From contig CM060199.1 of assembly GCA_030562195.1 (NCBI GenBank), forward strand, positions 20,790,338 through 20,854,337: a stretch of 64,000 nucleotides of DNA. Reading direction: 5' to 3'. The notes under the pieces are model-generated. The model searched no databases and was not told the origin of the DNA. It saw only the letters and a list, made by a program, of their open reading frames with translations. The position numbers and the translations under genes are program-made. Source of the DNA: Nipponacmea schrenckii. Its lineage: Eukaryota; Mollusca; Gastropoda; Lottiidae. Of the stretch, positions 10,841 to 25,295 are shown piece after piece; position 1 is the stretch's first letter; each line of letters starts with the position of its first letter.

Positions 10841-13800
10841 AACGCTAAAAAACGACTTATATTCAAAGAGTCAAAAAACCAAAGTTGACAATTGTGTATG
10901 AAAAAGACATATTCATATTTTGATTTATGGTTCCGAGTGACCGTTAGTAGACTTAGATAAAGAATATGAAATAACATAAAATTGAACAATAATCAGGAAA
11001 CCACGGTCCGTTAGAATAAATCAAAGCCTTAAACGAGAAATGTCGATTTTTTGTCGGCACAAGTCATATCATTCATCAAAATAGATGTACGGATAACCAA
11101 ATGTTATTAGAATCTTGTTTGTTTCCACAAATCTACAGTGATTAAAATGGCGAAGAATCCAGGGTATATGAAACACGGTAGGATGGTTCTGCAAACCGGA
11201 AGTGGAAACGATAGAATGTTATTATATTTCAGTATGTAATTATGACACGAAGTTTAGAATAGATTTATTTTACAATTCCTGTCCAGTACACCTTGTATAT
11301 GTTATTCTGCAAAGTTCCACGCACGCCCATGTGATTTGGAAACTAAAAGCGACTAGATATTTAACGACGACTGTTAGGCAACAGGAAGAATAATGTTCAT
11401 TGGTTGAATTTAAACCATAAACCAATTGAACGGAGTTATAAGTAATAAGTAGTTGGTCAATTTCCGAGATACCAAGACATACTGCGTCTACCATGAAAAA
11501 TGAACAACAGATCACAATTTGTATCCACCTTGCTCATTTTTGGTTTGTAAGTCTGTAAACCTTATCCACCCTTTGATATGTTATCATAAAATAGAACCGA
11601 GGTGAAGTTATAAATCAAGTGTATAGGGAATGAAATGGGACGGTGAGTCGCCATATAATTTGTTTAATTAAACACGACTACAACCAAGTTGTTAATATAC
11701 AACAATATATTTATTGATTTTTCTGTGTACTTGAGAAATGAACTGCTACGGGTTAGAAATATAAATAGAGATTATACTATTGAAATAAATGGAATCTGTC
11801 TGATAATTTTAATGTTTAGTGAAGAAGAACCTCAACCCGGATTGAATCATTACAGCTGATGCGATATACAACAAAACAAAGACAACTTTCAAAGATGTTC
11901 TTTTTTAGTGCTTGATTTCTTGAAAAAGAAGTTTCAGTTTTCCATTTGATGTGACAGTTTTTTCCATCTTATTGCTTTACATAAATGTTTCATTGTGGCA
12001 TATATTCTCCGAGGATGACGCACTCTTAATACGTGTAATGCATTACCGGTATTACTTAAATTTTTAAAATTATAGCATTTCGCAGTTATGAAATACTCAT
12101 TGATGAAAATTAATGAAGATGATTAATGCTATTGAAAAATGATGTGATTTTAAATTTCTTATGATAATGCAAAATAAAATTAGTTAGTTAAAAGTTTCTA
12201 AAGCAATTATGGTTTTACCACATTTCAACTTAATGGAAATGAAACATTTTATCAAATCAGCCAATTTTTCCCATTTTCAAACTCAATAAAGCGTTGTTTT
12301 TTTAATAGGTTTAATCTCATGAGACCATAGATTTAGTGCTAACATAACCATACAAAGCAGCATTGGAACTTTCACTGAGTACAATTATATCTGTCAAAAT
12401 GTCCGTTCTAAATTGTCGTTTGAAAGATAATGAAATGAAATTATGCTTCACACAGCCTACTTTTGAAGAAACTTACAAGAAATTACAAACTCCTTTTTAA
12501 TTTGTGACTGTCTTGGGATATACCAGAAAATAAAACATCTTTTCTCTACCAATAGACTAAGTCACCAATAGCCCCCCTTGATATTTAATTCTGTTATAAG
12601 AATAGGTTGTTTTGAAAGAACAGAATCGGACGCCTGAAGTGAAAACAGTGTATAGTGTACAGTGTAATAGTGTAACTCGACATGCAAATGCACAGGATTA
12701 AGTTCGCCATTCGTTCATTCGTTTGACCAATCAACCCTGTGTCTGAAAAGAGGAATGTTCAGCTAAGCTAATCAATAATTCAAAGTCTACCGTGATTACA
12801 TGCATGATTACTGACATTTCTTGATACTCTTGGGGTATTTTTGAACGAATTATGCAATTTTCAACCCCCGAAAATGGCGAGTCAATATCTTTGAAGCCTT
12901 CTTTAGGCCTAACTGCTGAATGCGTTGATTTTGCAATGATTTATAAAAAGATATGAGAAACTTAACTAACACTTATTACTATATTAAAACTGACAGTGTT
13001 TCGTAATATTTAATTATACATACTTATATATATGTCAAAGTTATCATAGACAAGAGCTCTTACATATTGAAGGTTAAATAAGGACGCTGAAAAAAACCGT
13101 GGTCTTTGGGTCAGGTCTTCAATTTAAGGGCATAGAGAATCAAGTTCACATTCAGGATCAAAATCAATTATTCAAAATATAAAACTTTTTGCACATCGCC
13201 ATAAATCACAGGATTTGAAGAAATTTGAAGGAAAGGTCGAAGTGATCTCATTGGACACTAAATTGATTGACGAGAAAACAGTTTATTGTGAATAGAACAT
13301 CAGCAACTGAACAATCAATCACATCTAATTGTACTTTAATACGACTGGTGGATCAAGTCAACGATTGTCTGGATTACCCAGTATTGTACACTATAATTAC
13401 GTTTCAGATCGAAATCGAAAGGTTAATACTGGCCTATTTCATTATCAGTTTGGTGAGGTTGTTAAGCGATGCAATTTTATAGAATATTATTAATCAAATA
13501 TTGATGAAAATCTCGACTTGTTCGAGGACGTTTTACATAAGCCAGTAGTATATGTATATTGTAAGCTCTCACCAACAATAAAGCAAACGATTGATCTATC
13601 GGTTTTCCTAGGCGTGTTCTATTTGCATCTATCCCTTGAAATGTTAATAACATCGTTTAATATTTACTCGAATAAATTTACTCAATGCATTTTACTATAA
13701 AATTAATATGATGCTTTATGTAAAAGGTAATAAATTAGAATATTATTAAACAAGAGTTCCGAGTTTACAGACCGTGGGGTAACATCGGGTTGCAGAATAG

Positions 13801-16425
13801 TGCTCTTATCTGTTTTGGGGCACCAACCATCGCACTCTATTATACGAAGTTTATAACAATAATATGCCCTCTTTGTACTACGAAGAAAGTTGCAGTATTA
13901 ATTTCCCATAGCATGAAAATACTTTGCATATTGTATCATAAATTTCAATCCAGAAGGACGAAATAGAATTTACAGCCCTGTCGAGCATATCATTCAGTGC
14001 GAATTCTAATTCAATCTTTGATAAATACATTGGATTAGCAGCGTTCGAAAAAAATCGGCCGTTCAAACTTACATGTCGCATGACTGTTGTGATGTTAATT
14101 TTCAAAGGCTGTATCCCCTACGACATTATCGAAACCTTAAGTATCATTAAGGCCTTCTTATCAGAGTTCAGCTGAGCAGATTGGTCCATTTCAGTGCCAT
14201 AACCTAACCTACTAATCACCAGCAGTGAATTAGGTATTATCTTGAAAGTCTGCTCAATTTTGAATCACCTTAGGGGATCCATCGTTGACCATTATCGACT
14301 ATGGACTGACAAGCTATTAATATCGCTAGACCATTTCTTATTGGAAAGTGACCACATCTCTAGCCATGCTAATAGTCTGCTAAAGTTAATTAAGAAAACT
14401 GACACTCTTACATAAGTCAGTCTTAAATCGAGATGAAGATTATTGGAAAATCAGCAGGATGCTAAGTCCATTACAATATGGATTAATTGAGTGTCAATAA
14501 CTCATTTCACATTGATGACCAATTTGTTTTTCATCACTTCCAGTCTGCAGGAAAAGGCCAACACGGCTTTGCCAAAGGTTTCCGACAGCCTTCTACAACA
14601 GCTTTTTTAGGAATTTTCTTCTTGCAAAATACGGATGGAACTTTTTCTCGAACGTTGGTGAGATATCCGAAGTTCTCTTTTCGACTGAGATCGACGTATG
14701 ATAAACTTTCATTTGAAACCCAAATTATACCTTAAGGGCCATTTCAGTTTGAGTGGGATGTGTCACTCCTATGGTGTTTTAACTGCAATATGATCAACGA
14801 CAAATGTCATAACATTTAAAGCACAATAAGACTCAAAGAAAAGAATCAATCATGTCCTTTTAATCGATGACTGCAATCAACACAACTGGATGAAAACTAT
14901 CAACTTCGATCTTAATGGCATAAGACGCCTATAATTATATGGCTAGATCTACATTCGATGATTTAAGAGCATTAAAAAACAGTGCACTGTGACTTGGTTA
15001 CTCTATTGAAAAACCAAAACCTTGTTCATTAGGAACCATCATAACAACATTTCATAACAAGATACACATCAGCGGTATTTCTATATAAACATTTAACATT
15101 TGAAATATTTCAAATATATCCTTTATCTAGTTTTCATAAACATTTTAGATTAAATAAATACAAATCCTTAAATAGACATATCAGGTCAAGAAATCATTCA
15201 GATCTGGGAGAAAAAATCAAAAATTCGACCAAGTTTATCAATCATCTTTGATAGGTAAACATCGTGTTCCAACAATTCCTATCTTTGCCTGACACTAGGT
15301 TTTGACGTAATTGGCACGATCAGTAAAAAGTGTTTACTAAGCGATAATTTCTGGGAAAAGTGATGTTTATTTATCAAACCTCCCTAATTTATCTTTAATA
15401 TTGAAGAATTTGTTAAGTCAATATAAGCTGTTATAGAGAGTTGTGAGATCGTGATGGCGATGTGAGGCTTCTATAAAACTATATTTGCATATTGCAATAT
15501 CTTGGTGAGTCCGCGTCAGACGTGTTAAATATAGTAAGGTCAAAAGACACTCCAAACTGTGAAATATAAAACTGGCCTGCTTTAAACGCAAGTTAGGCTC
15601 ATTTTAACATGAAAAATTTGGATTTCCTGTACAGAAACCTAGTGACATTAATTAAAATAGCAAGCAAGCAAAATTTAATACCAGAGAGACCCAACTAGCC
15701 AGATAATGTAGTTATTCCATGTGTGTTTTCACTCTTTTTGGACTAATGTAAAGGACAATGCCACGAAGTAATCCTAGCACAAAACTCAGTTTAAGGTAAA
15801 AATAACTAACAGATTTGTATAATACCTGATATCTAAGAGACTTAGAGTCTAAAAGCATCCTTAGAATACATGTTCAAATTCTGTGACCCATCTGCCCGAT
15901 GACCTACATCGAGAGACATTAATCCTGCAGCTGTACAAACTGTCCCTCAATATTAACCCATTTAGACTCGTCTTCAGCCCAACAAGGTTCAGTGTGCATG
16001 TTCTTAAAACAATTACGTCGCACTAATAAGTGTTTTCTTGTTTACGCAGATACCACTAATTTAAGAATTTAAGAAAATTGTGCATACAATTTTTCCCTAG
16101 AGTCATATAACAATGTCGTCTGGTCATTCATTTATTCTACATATGAAATAAAGTCTGAAATATGGTTATTTTTGGCAGAGCTTAATTAGATATCTGGAAA
16201 CTTTATTTTCCTCAAAGCTTAATAGTTTTAATCAAATTTTTAGGCATAAATAACAGTCCCATTTGCACACAGAGTGGGCATTGTTATTTTAAAACAAAGG
16301 AATGTTGTCCATGGTGTAGGCTGATATTAAACAAATATAAGTGGCCATAACCCAACTCTCTTATACCCAATACAAAGCTTCCGATTGTCAGTCCGGTTTC
16401 TGATTTCAATCCATTTTAAGTGGGA
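10841..16425. other. Long AT-rich stretch without recognisable gene
   Basis: Several frames of 60-82 codons occur (11,202-11,515, 13,267-13,700, 14,487-14,735), but none has domain motifs, a signal sequence with a following domain, or clear splice-bounded structure. Intron or intergenic sequence are both possible. Confidence 0.5.
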
Positions 16426-16430
16426 CTGAA

Positions 16431-16510
16431 ATATCTCAGTCGGCAGTGTGTTGGATGGTTGTCTGCTGACCTATTAGGAGACTGGGTGGGTGGGGGTGTT
16501 CAAATTATCA
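16431..16510 (+). repeat. Possible tRNA-like SINE head fragment
   Basis: ATCTCAGTCGGCAGTGTGTT followed by TGTCTGCTGACCTATTAGGA resembles a tRNA-derived head with a degraded box A. The box B expected after it is not convincing. It differs from SINE1 and SINE2. Confidence 0.35.
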
Positions 16511-19500
16511 GATTAAGAACATTCTGAAACGGATGAAGAAATGAATGAAATGTCAAAATTTTTAATTGACTACATGATGACGGAAGTGACACAATAAAAG
16601 TCACGTGACAGTCTGTGTATCATCAGTTTTAAGCTTCCTGAAAACGTATCCACTTCAGGTCTCGTACTCTGATGTTAGTACACTTGTACAGTTTGAAGTG
16701 GGTTGTTGTGACAACTGTTTTAACCTGTTAAGTGTATATAAATAGACGTACGGATGTGGTCGCCTATTTTTAACAATTGGTCAACTTATAAATGGCCTTT
16801 GAGATAATGACATTTTTTTAACATTTTGACATTTAATCTATCATGGACAAGATACTTAAACACTTTTCAAGGCCAATTAACAGTTTTTCTTTTTACACTT
16901 AAGCTTCGAAAAGAAGAAAATCATACGAGGAAAAAGTCAAGTGTAAATCGATCACCGTATTTAATGCTCAAAAGACCTATGGTATAGCAATCAACCAGAT
17001 AATACTGAGTCGAACCGCCTATTATGGCCATATTGTTTCCTATTAGAACTTTGTCAACCGTAAAGATATATGACTTTTCAATCAGGCCCTTGATGATCTA
17101 CGTGACTAATTGTTCGAGCCTTATTAGATTTCAGGCATTCCAGACATAAATGTAATTGTTTCAAATGCTTTCCTGACTCCGTATAGCATTAGGTCTTCTG
17201 ACTTTTAAATTCTGTCTTCATTTTGTTGTCAAAAGATTAGAAACTTTAAATGCAGGAACTTATCTTTATCCAAAATAATTTTGAAATAAGATTTGGAATG
17301 GATTGGTTTCGATATCTAGAAACCATCGTAATGCGAATTGTTGTCTTCTAAATTTTCATTTGAAATGAAATGCATGCTTCATTCGGACTCCAATTATAGG
17401 TTTTGAACTGAAATCAAACAGTATATTTCAATACATTGTCTCACAAGAATTAAATCTAATCTTTGCTCGTCTCAAATTTCCTAATCAAATCGTGTCCTGT
17501 ATTTTAAATGTTTCCAAAAGATAATGATTTTTAATTCACAGAACGTCTACAGTGATAATGATTTTCAATACCATAAATTCGCTAGTTCGCATCTTCATTG
17601 TGATTTTTCTCGCTTATCATGCTATTCCTTGAGTCAATTTGCACCGATTCCTTCAACTCTATTTTCCAATCAATAAAGTTGACCTATCTTAAAGATTAAA
17701 TAAAACTTTAAACTCAATGACATCAGTGGCTTAACATAAGTAAATGGCATTCGTTCTTAAACCTTTCTTAAACCCAATCTTATAATGTGAGACATATAAA
17801 AGCAGGAAGGAAAACATAAAGATATATAGATACTTAGGTTAATTGCATACTAAACTTCGAAACAAATACAGGTAAGGTTATCAAGTAAAATTACTAACAA
17901 CCAAACACAAGATATAAACGTTAATCAATTGAAGTCAAAATTGGATATTACAATAATTTGTTTTAATTTAAACTGGTCTCTGTTGATTAGAGATTATAAT
18001 ATTAACAAATTCTATGATGTGCTCGTCTAGAATATTCTTTAATTGCTATAAGTGAAATTTAAAGCGTTAAACGTGTATTTAAAATTTTAGAAAAACATCA
18101 GGCATAATTTAAGTGGTAAATATATCACTGGGCCTATACAAGGGCAAAGTTTAGTATTATACCTGAAAATATGTCTCAAATATGCTATAAATATATTCAT
18201 AATATCCATTAACAATTGTTGGATCTTTTGAATGAAAACTTTCAGATCCACGAACGTTCAGGAACACATTTCTCTAGACATTGATGTGAAGTTTAAACAA
18301 AAAAAATTCAGAAAATCAATTGAAAGAATATATATAAACGAATTGAACCATTTAACTTCAGTAACGAACACCAAAGGCCTCATGCATTATAAAGTTCACT
18401 CTATCGTTCATAATGATTACTCTGCAACATATACTTTAAATAATGGTAATTTATATTTTGGCTTTTTAGATATTGATCTTAAATTGATAACTGAAGTTTA
18501 AAACTAATCCCTTGTCTAATCCATGTAGTTGCAGATGTGGATTTGGAACATTCATTTCACTTGGTGTGGTTTGTTTTGACATACAAACCTTCATACAAAT
18601 GAAATAAGAGTTTAAAGCGTAGTTTTGATCAAGTATGATGAAATTATTGTTCAAAGAGAAATTGTTCCAGAACAAAGATGTTAGCTTAGTTTGATTTCAA
18701 ACCAAACTCGGGAAGGAATTTCATACAAATCCTATTTTGTCCATCAATTCCCATTATCTCTTTTAATTGATTTTAAAATTCATTAGATATTATGGACAAT
18801 GTTCTTGTTAATTATTAATAAAACACACCTTGAATTCTGTGGCTAATGAGATAAGAACCTATTTGACAAAGCTATTAAATAAAATGAGATTCTATGGTGT
18901 CAAATTGATGACCACTGTTGAGAAAATTACCACAAAACAGTAGGTGTGACAATAAGTAGGCCTACAATCATTTCCGTAACCAGCAGAGCATTGTCCTTTA
19001 CTCTAAAATGTTCAAACATGTTTCTCACTTGTTTTGGCAGTTTTCAAAAAACTTTACAAAACATAGATTAAACTGCTTGAAAATGTCTACCGTAGGGAAA
19101 ATTTTCGGACAAGTTTAGAAAGAGGTATGCGCCACGTCTCCATTAAAACGATTCTCAAGCTGAAACGTTCTTTTGAAATGACAACCAATCGTAAGTAATA
19201 GTGAACATAGCAATTCAATTTATTAAATGGGGTTTTTCCATGCATTTTTCTTTTAACACTCAATAGCTCAAAATAACTACGGCAGTATGTAATAGGTTAC
19301 ATTTTGCAAGAACAATGAACGATGCCCGCCTTTCATCGGATCTTGAACAGGCTATAGCATCCGAGGCCCCAATTATTGTCTCGTCTGTTTAAGGTGACGC
19401 TCAAAAGTATCACAATATTTAACGTATAATAAGATGCATACAATATTTGATTAGATCATTCATAGAAGACTGAAAACACAAACCTTCAGCCAATCCACAC

Positions 19501-20125
19501 ACATGAACCAAAAGAAAAAAAAAGATTTTCTGCGATCATTCAATGTCAATAATTTCCCTCAAACAGAATAAGGAATAAAGGCGCTAGTATTAGTAAAGGT
19601 CAACTTAAGAATTATATAAAATTATACCAAATTAAAGTTCACTAGTCCATAATTTGTTCAGTAGCTAACTAGTGGATTATTTGCCAGTTTGCTTAAAGGA
19701 TTACTACCTCTTAGGATGGACATCAAAATTAAGACATCAAACTGGCTCAATACGAGTTCATTGTTTCATCCTGTAGCTTAACCAGGTGTCATGACTACAA
19801 AATATAATCTTTATATAATACGATAAATCCATTAAATTATGTCATTATTGAAAAACGCTTTGATTTTATGCGTAAATAAGGATACAGACGGTCTCTTTAC
19901 TGATGAGGATTTTATATCAGATTAGAAACACCTGACGTTACTGGAAATTAGCCTTTGTCAACGAGATGTTCAAAGTGATAGATATTTACCAGTTCCAGTG
20001 TTGCAAGACGGCTTATTATGTTCTTAGTCTATTGTTTAATTAAAAGACACTCCCACCAGCAGCTTTGATTACAAATCTTAGTTTGTTGTGTATTCAAGTT
20101 TTGTTCATGTCTATTCTATAGAGAA
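16511..20125. other. AT-rich stretch without recognisable gene
   Basis: The longest frame is 89 codons on the plus strand (18,232-18,501). It has mixed composition but no known motif. Nothing else can be supported. Confidence 0.5.
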
Positions 20126-20129
20126 TTTT

Positions 20130-20655
20130 AAGATTGACACAATATTTCGGTGAAAAATTATCAGATCATTACATTAATTAAATAGGGATCATCTTCATAA
20201 TGATGTTGACCTACAAAATAAAAATTCAAAAGAATTGTTGCCTGTAGAGTGAACAAGAGTTGCACAAATAGCTAATACTATGAAAAAGCGAAAGCAAGTC
20301 GGACACAATATTTTGGTTAAAAAAAATCAGACCATCACGAAAATCAAAAGGGATCATCTACATAATCGGACCATCACAAAAATCGATAGGGATCATCTTC
20401 ATAACGACAATAACCTACAATATAAAAATCAAAAGAATCTACAAGGAATTGTAGCCTAAAGAGTTATCACAAGTTACACCCTATAGTCCATGATCATTTT
20501 CATTATGACACTGACACACAAACAAATCATAAGAATCCGTAAAGAATTGTAGCCTGCAGAGTGAGCACAAATAAATGTGAACAGACCAACGAACCGCCGG
20601 GGCTATTACAATATACGCTTCTAATAAATTTGTGGGTGTAAAAAAAATATTTAGG
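20130..20655 (+). repeat. M1-related repeat with internal tandem modules
   Basis: Three or four diverged modules share GGGATCATCTTCATAA, TGACCTACAAAATAAAAATC and AAAGAATTGTAGCCTG followed by AGAGTGA. The order (GATCATC..., AAATCYRTAAAGAATTGT..., AGAGTG) parallels the M1 modules. It ends near TACGCTTC...GTGGGTGTAA, like an eroded M1 right end. Confidence 0.6.
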
Positions 20656-20659
20656 ATTT

Positions 20660-21925
20660 TATCCACAGTGAGTCTTGGCAGTTTGAGTTTAAAAAGAAGG
20701 AAACGTCGGAAAAAAATGTGAAATTAGTGAAGTTATATAATTTTTCTGTTCATGATTAATGTAGGCAATGTGCACTTGGAGTGCTGTAGATTTATACATC
20801 ATCATGGCGACTTATATACGAATTAATTCTTTAGATCTTTTAATTGGTGCTCTGTATTTTATCAGTAATTAATTTCTGTTTTATTACAATTTACTGGTGT
20901 AGTTAGTACATTCTCAGGCTTGGCGTTCCATCTTACCAGCGTTCTATCTTACCCAAGCACCAATCCTCCTGCAAGCTGTGGGCAACATACACTGGTAGCA
21001 TTTAAATTAAATTGGTTGGCGTTTGAACCTTCAGATATATTCCATAGCACATCAAATGGTGCTATATAATTCAAAATATTAAGCATTACGTATTTAATCA
21101 ATTGCCTCTTAAAATTATCCAAGCATTCCTTGGTATTTCGTGTAAGACGTTTGTCTTTTAAAACTGTTTTATATATTTATTATTAATTGATGGAAGTGCA
21201 TTAAACAATATTTTTTATTTCAATACATGTTCAAAACGAGTCGATATGACCTTTCGAGCCAGTAAATTGATGAAGAAAACAAGGGCATACACAATTCCCT
21301 ACTGACATTGTTCATCAGCAATAGAGACAGAAGCTTATATAAATAACAGGGCATTATTTATAGCGGTTAATTTATCATTCTAGCAGGTATTTTATAACTG
21401 GAATCTAAATAAGGTAGTTCTACATATTTCTGTGGATTTTACGTTGACCGTCCGTGGTTTTGTAAATGTAAATACAGTTGCTTTATCTTAGTGGAAGATG
21501 GTCGTTGGCATAATCCCCAACTTTTTTAAACACTTCTGTATTTCAAGAATTTGAAACCTGTCAGTTTAAAAAAAAAGTGGACAACTGGCGATAGTATTGG
21601 CAGCATTGACATTCAAATTTGTATTTATCTTACTTGAGGAGAACTTGAGAGGCCGGTAGATGACAAATTAACCATCGCCTCCAGTGGATACTGATGTTGC
21701 AAACTATGTAACTGTCAAGAAGTACTTCACTTTTATGGGGATAATGCTAACAGAAAGAAGCAGAAAGACCTGTCCTCGTTTATAAGACAATTAAGCCTTC
21801 ACAGTTCAGGGATTGGTAATTGTAAGGAAAGTAAATTAGTTCATTATTTACATCGGAGCCAGAAAAAAAGTTTAAACACGTTTGAAAATGCATTTGGTCA
21901 CGAATAAGAAATGTTAGCCTGACCT
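20660..21925. other. AT-rich DNA without recognisable feature
   Basis: No coding or repeat signal could be supported. Confidence 0.45.
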
Positions 21926-21927
21926 AA

Positions 21928-22920
21928 ATTATCTGTTAGGGAGGCTGACATACATTATCTAAGTTAGAGAGGCTGACATACATTATCTGAGTTAGGGAGG
22001 CTGACATACATTATCTAAGTTTGGGAGGCTGACATATATTATCAAAGTAAGGGGGGCTGACTTACATTATCTAGTTAGGGAGGCTGACTACATTATCTAA
22101 GTTAGGGAGGTGACATACATTATCTAAGTTAGGGAGGCTGACATAATTATCTAAATTAGGGAGGGTGATATGCATTATCTAAGTTAAGGAGGGTGACATA
22201 CATTATCTAAGTTAGGGAGGCTGACATATATTATCAAAGTAAGGGAGGGTGACTTACATTATCTAAATTAGGGAGGGTGACATACATTATCTAAGTTAAG
22301 GAGGGTGACATACATTATCTAAGTTAGGGAGGCTGACATACATTATATAAGTTAGGGAGGCTGACAAACATTATCTAAGTTAGGGAGGCTGACATACATT
22401 ATATAAGTTAGGGAGGCTGACAAACATTATCTAAGTTAGGGAGGCTGACATACATTATATAAGTTAGGGAGACTGACATACATTATATAAGTTAGGGAGA
22501 CTGACATACATTAGTGAGGCTGACATACATTATATAAGTTAGGGAGGCTGACATACATTATATAAGTTAGGGAGACTGACATACATTATATAAGTTAGGG
22601 AGGCTGACAAACATTATCTAAGTTAGGGAGGCTGACATACATTATATAAGTTAGGGAGACTGACATACATTATATAAGTTAGGGAGACTGACATACATTA
22701 GTGAGGCTGACATACATTATATAAGTTAGGGAGGCTGACATACATTATATAAGTTAGGGAGACTGACATACATTAGTGAGGCTGACATACATTATATAAG
22801 TTAGGGAGGCTGACATACATTATATAAGTTAGGGAGACTGACATGCATTATATAAGTTAGGGAGACTGACATACATTATATAAGTTCGGGAGAATGACAT
22901 ACATTATATAAGTTAGGGAA
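21928..22920. repeat. 28-bp minisatellite array with a 187-bp higher-order repeat
   Basis: About 35 copies of a 28-bp unit GTTAGGGAGGCTGACATACA + TTATCTAA. Left copies carry TTATCTAA, right copies mostly TTATATAA. Shortened units reading CATACATTAGTGAGGCTGAC occur near 22,511, 22,698 and 22,773. The block from GACAAACATT at 22,419 repeats at 22,606, an offset of 187 bp. Each unit contains TTAGGG, but not as a pure hexamer run. Confidence 0.96.
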
Positions 22921-22924
22921 ACGA

Positions 22925-24900
22925 ACAATTATACTCTTTAATATATTCGTATACAATCAATTTTAGTTGGTCTTTTAACTGCCATGATTGCTAGCACCTG
23001 GCGAGTGAAAAATCTATACGAAGAAGACACATTTCAAATTCCGGTCAATATTGGTTGTAGGTAAACTATATGAAATATATATATATATATCGATTTTTTT
23101 TGGTTTTCAATTCAGCCTCGATCATGTACTCACTGCAAAGATAGGCTATGTTTTCATCCAATCGACATCTCTATCAAAGATCAAATCACCCAACCTCTGA
23201 TTATTGTAAGCAACTCTGCACTGTACTTCAGATCTCAGAAAAATTAGCTTGGATAAGAAAGCTGTACACACGACTACATTGGAAATAACACACACGAACA
23301 CACATCACTTCCATTCTGGATCATTACTTCGACTTAATAAGTCGATTTTTTGTTAATAATATTTTAACAAAGCCCTCCAAAGACATTTATATTCGTGTGA
23401 AATGCTACATTGTGATTTTGATGAAGGCTTTAAGTATTTTGGTGCATTTTGTGGTAAAGCTTTTTAATCTGCAAAGAAAAAGGCTGGTTCTAGAATGAAG
23501 TGGAATACTCAGTATTGCATTGGGTCTTCCAGAGAATTTCAATGCTAGTTCCATGAGAAACAGAAGAAAAGTAATGGTTCAAGAGTTTATAAAAGCCACA
23601 GGCTAAAAATATGCCAGGAATGAAAAAAATAATTATGAACAATTTACAATTTGGTTATGACTTAATATTGTTGTATTTTTTCTAATTGGATTGTTAAACG
23701 ATTCGGTGTATAAACCAGCCAGAGGGCAGAGATTAACAAATGTTTGGCGTTGGAAAGGAAAACATCAAGTTAATTTTGTACATCTAATAAACCCGGTTAT
23801 GAAAATTGGGTCTATTTATAAAATAACTTTGTCAGTCATGGCGAGGCTATTTCTAAAGATGCCTTTATCAGTACATCAAGAAACCGCTGGTTTGAACCAC
23901 CACCATGCCCTGAGGTTAATACTAATCAAATTGATGTCTTCAATTAGAATTCTAACCAGTAATTAATAGGTACTGTTATGGCGGGACGGAATGGGGTTAT
24001 TAGGTCACATATATAGTTTAATTTCAACCGCTGCGTTAATTAACGGACCCTCCACAAGACGAATTTATTGTAACACCATCAGGTAAACCTAACGTTTGTT
24101 ATGTTTGTTCCTGTAGAAAACTTAATCGTTTGTTCTAAATTTCTGAACAATGTTGTAGGGCAATAATTCACGTGCACAAAAAATTTGGAACTCACATAAT
24201 CTATGTTACAGATTAGATGATCCCCTAATAACTATGTATTAATTCCCTCGGCATCTGGTTATTTTCGTAGGTATTATATAAATCAGAACAAAATACTGAA
24301 TTCAGAAATATGTATATTTCTAGTCGACAGGCATATATTCAGAATGATAATTTTTCTCCTTATCATTCAGAATACGGAGACTATGGTATATTAAAAAAAT
24401 TAATGAAGGTAATACAGTGAATTTAAATGGCAAATGGCAAGCCAATGATTGCAATTTGTTCTAAAAACAGTACCACTTAATGGTCGGTGAGTTTATTTAT
24501 ACTTGATAAAAAGATGGATATATAATATACATGACCTAATTACTTTAAGAGGTAGAAATACTATCGGTGGAAATGGTTAATTATAGTTCATGATTTCTGT
24601 AGAATTTTAACTTACTTTGATTACAATGGCAAAAGAACTACGGCCTTTAGAGAATTCTTTCGAAAGGACGATTACAAATCTTAAATCATTAAAAAAATAT
24701 GCAATAGCGAAGACAGTTTTTTCAAATAGTTTGTTTCCGATTCATACATTGTCTTAAAAAACAAAACTGAGAGAAGATGTATCTTGAGCGCTATGAGTTA
24801 AATATAAGTATTTAAATTTACCTGTCAGCCACCGAAATTGCATAAGATGGATAAATTAAAATGCCGAAGTATGAACTACATGTATTATAATACCGTTTCT
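22925..24900. other. AT-rich DNA without recognisable gene
   Basis: A short AT dinucleotide run lies near 23,078-23,091. The 91-codon frame at 23,691-23,966 has no recognisable domain. Confidence 0.45.
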
Positions 24901-24914
24901 CATTTCTTTTGTGG

Positions 24915-25285
24915 GGATCGGTGGTTCAGTGGGTTAGACGCTTGCTCGCTAAACTGAAGATCCAGGGTTCAATCCCGGCAAAGGTCGAGATGAACTTTCG
25001 GATTTTTCAGCCCGGTTTCCCCTTGTCAGTGATGCAGTTCGGAGGGACTGACATGGAAAAAGCGTCTAGTCGTTCGGATGGGACAATAAACCGAGACCCC
25101 GTGTGCTACAGGCTGTACACGTTAAAGATCCCTCGACAGTTGGTAATCGCATAAAGAGTAGGCTAATGCCGCTGTCCTAGCATAATTTCCCTTATTGTAC
25201 ACTGCATGGTGTTGCCCGTCTTCATTAGCCCATAAGGTGCAGAAGAGTAGGACGTAAAACTCCATTCATTTCATTTCATTTCATG
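24915..25285 (+). mobile_element. SINE1 copy D, full length, with 10-bp target duplication
   Basis: Near-complete match to copy A from GGATCGGTGGTTCAGTGGGT through GTGCAGAAGAGTAGGACGTA to the CATTT-repeat tail. Box A is TGGTTCAGTGGG and box B is GGTTCAATCCC. TCTTTTGTGG lies directly before (24,905-24,914) and after it (25,286-25,295). It is among the youngest-looking copies in the window. Confidence 0.94.
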
Positions 25286-25295
25286 TCTTTTGTGG

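Noticed and set aside
18232..18501. 89-codon plus-strand frame as a small gene
   Set aside because: No motif or homologue recognised, and frames of this length occur by chance in 64 kb.
21928..22920. Interstitial telomere (TTAGGG in every unit)
   Set aside because: TTAGGG is part of a 28-bp unit and never occurs as a consecutive hexamer run.
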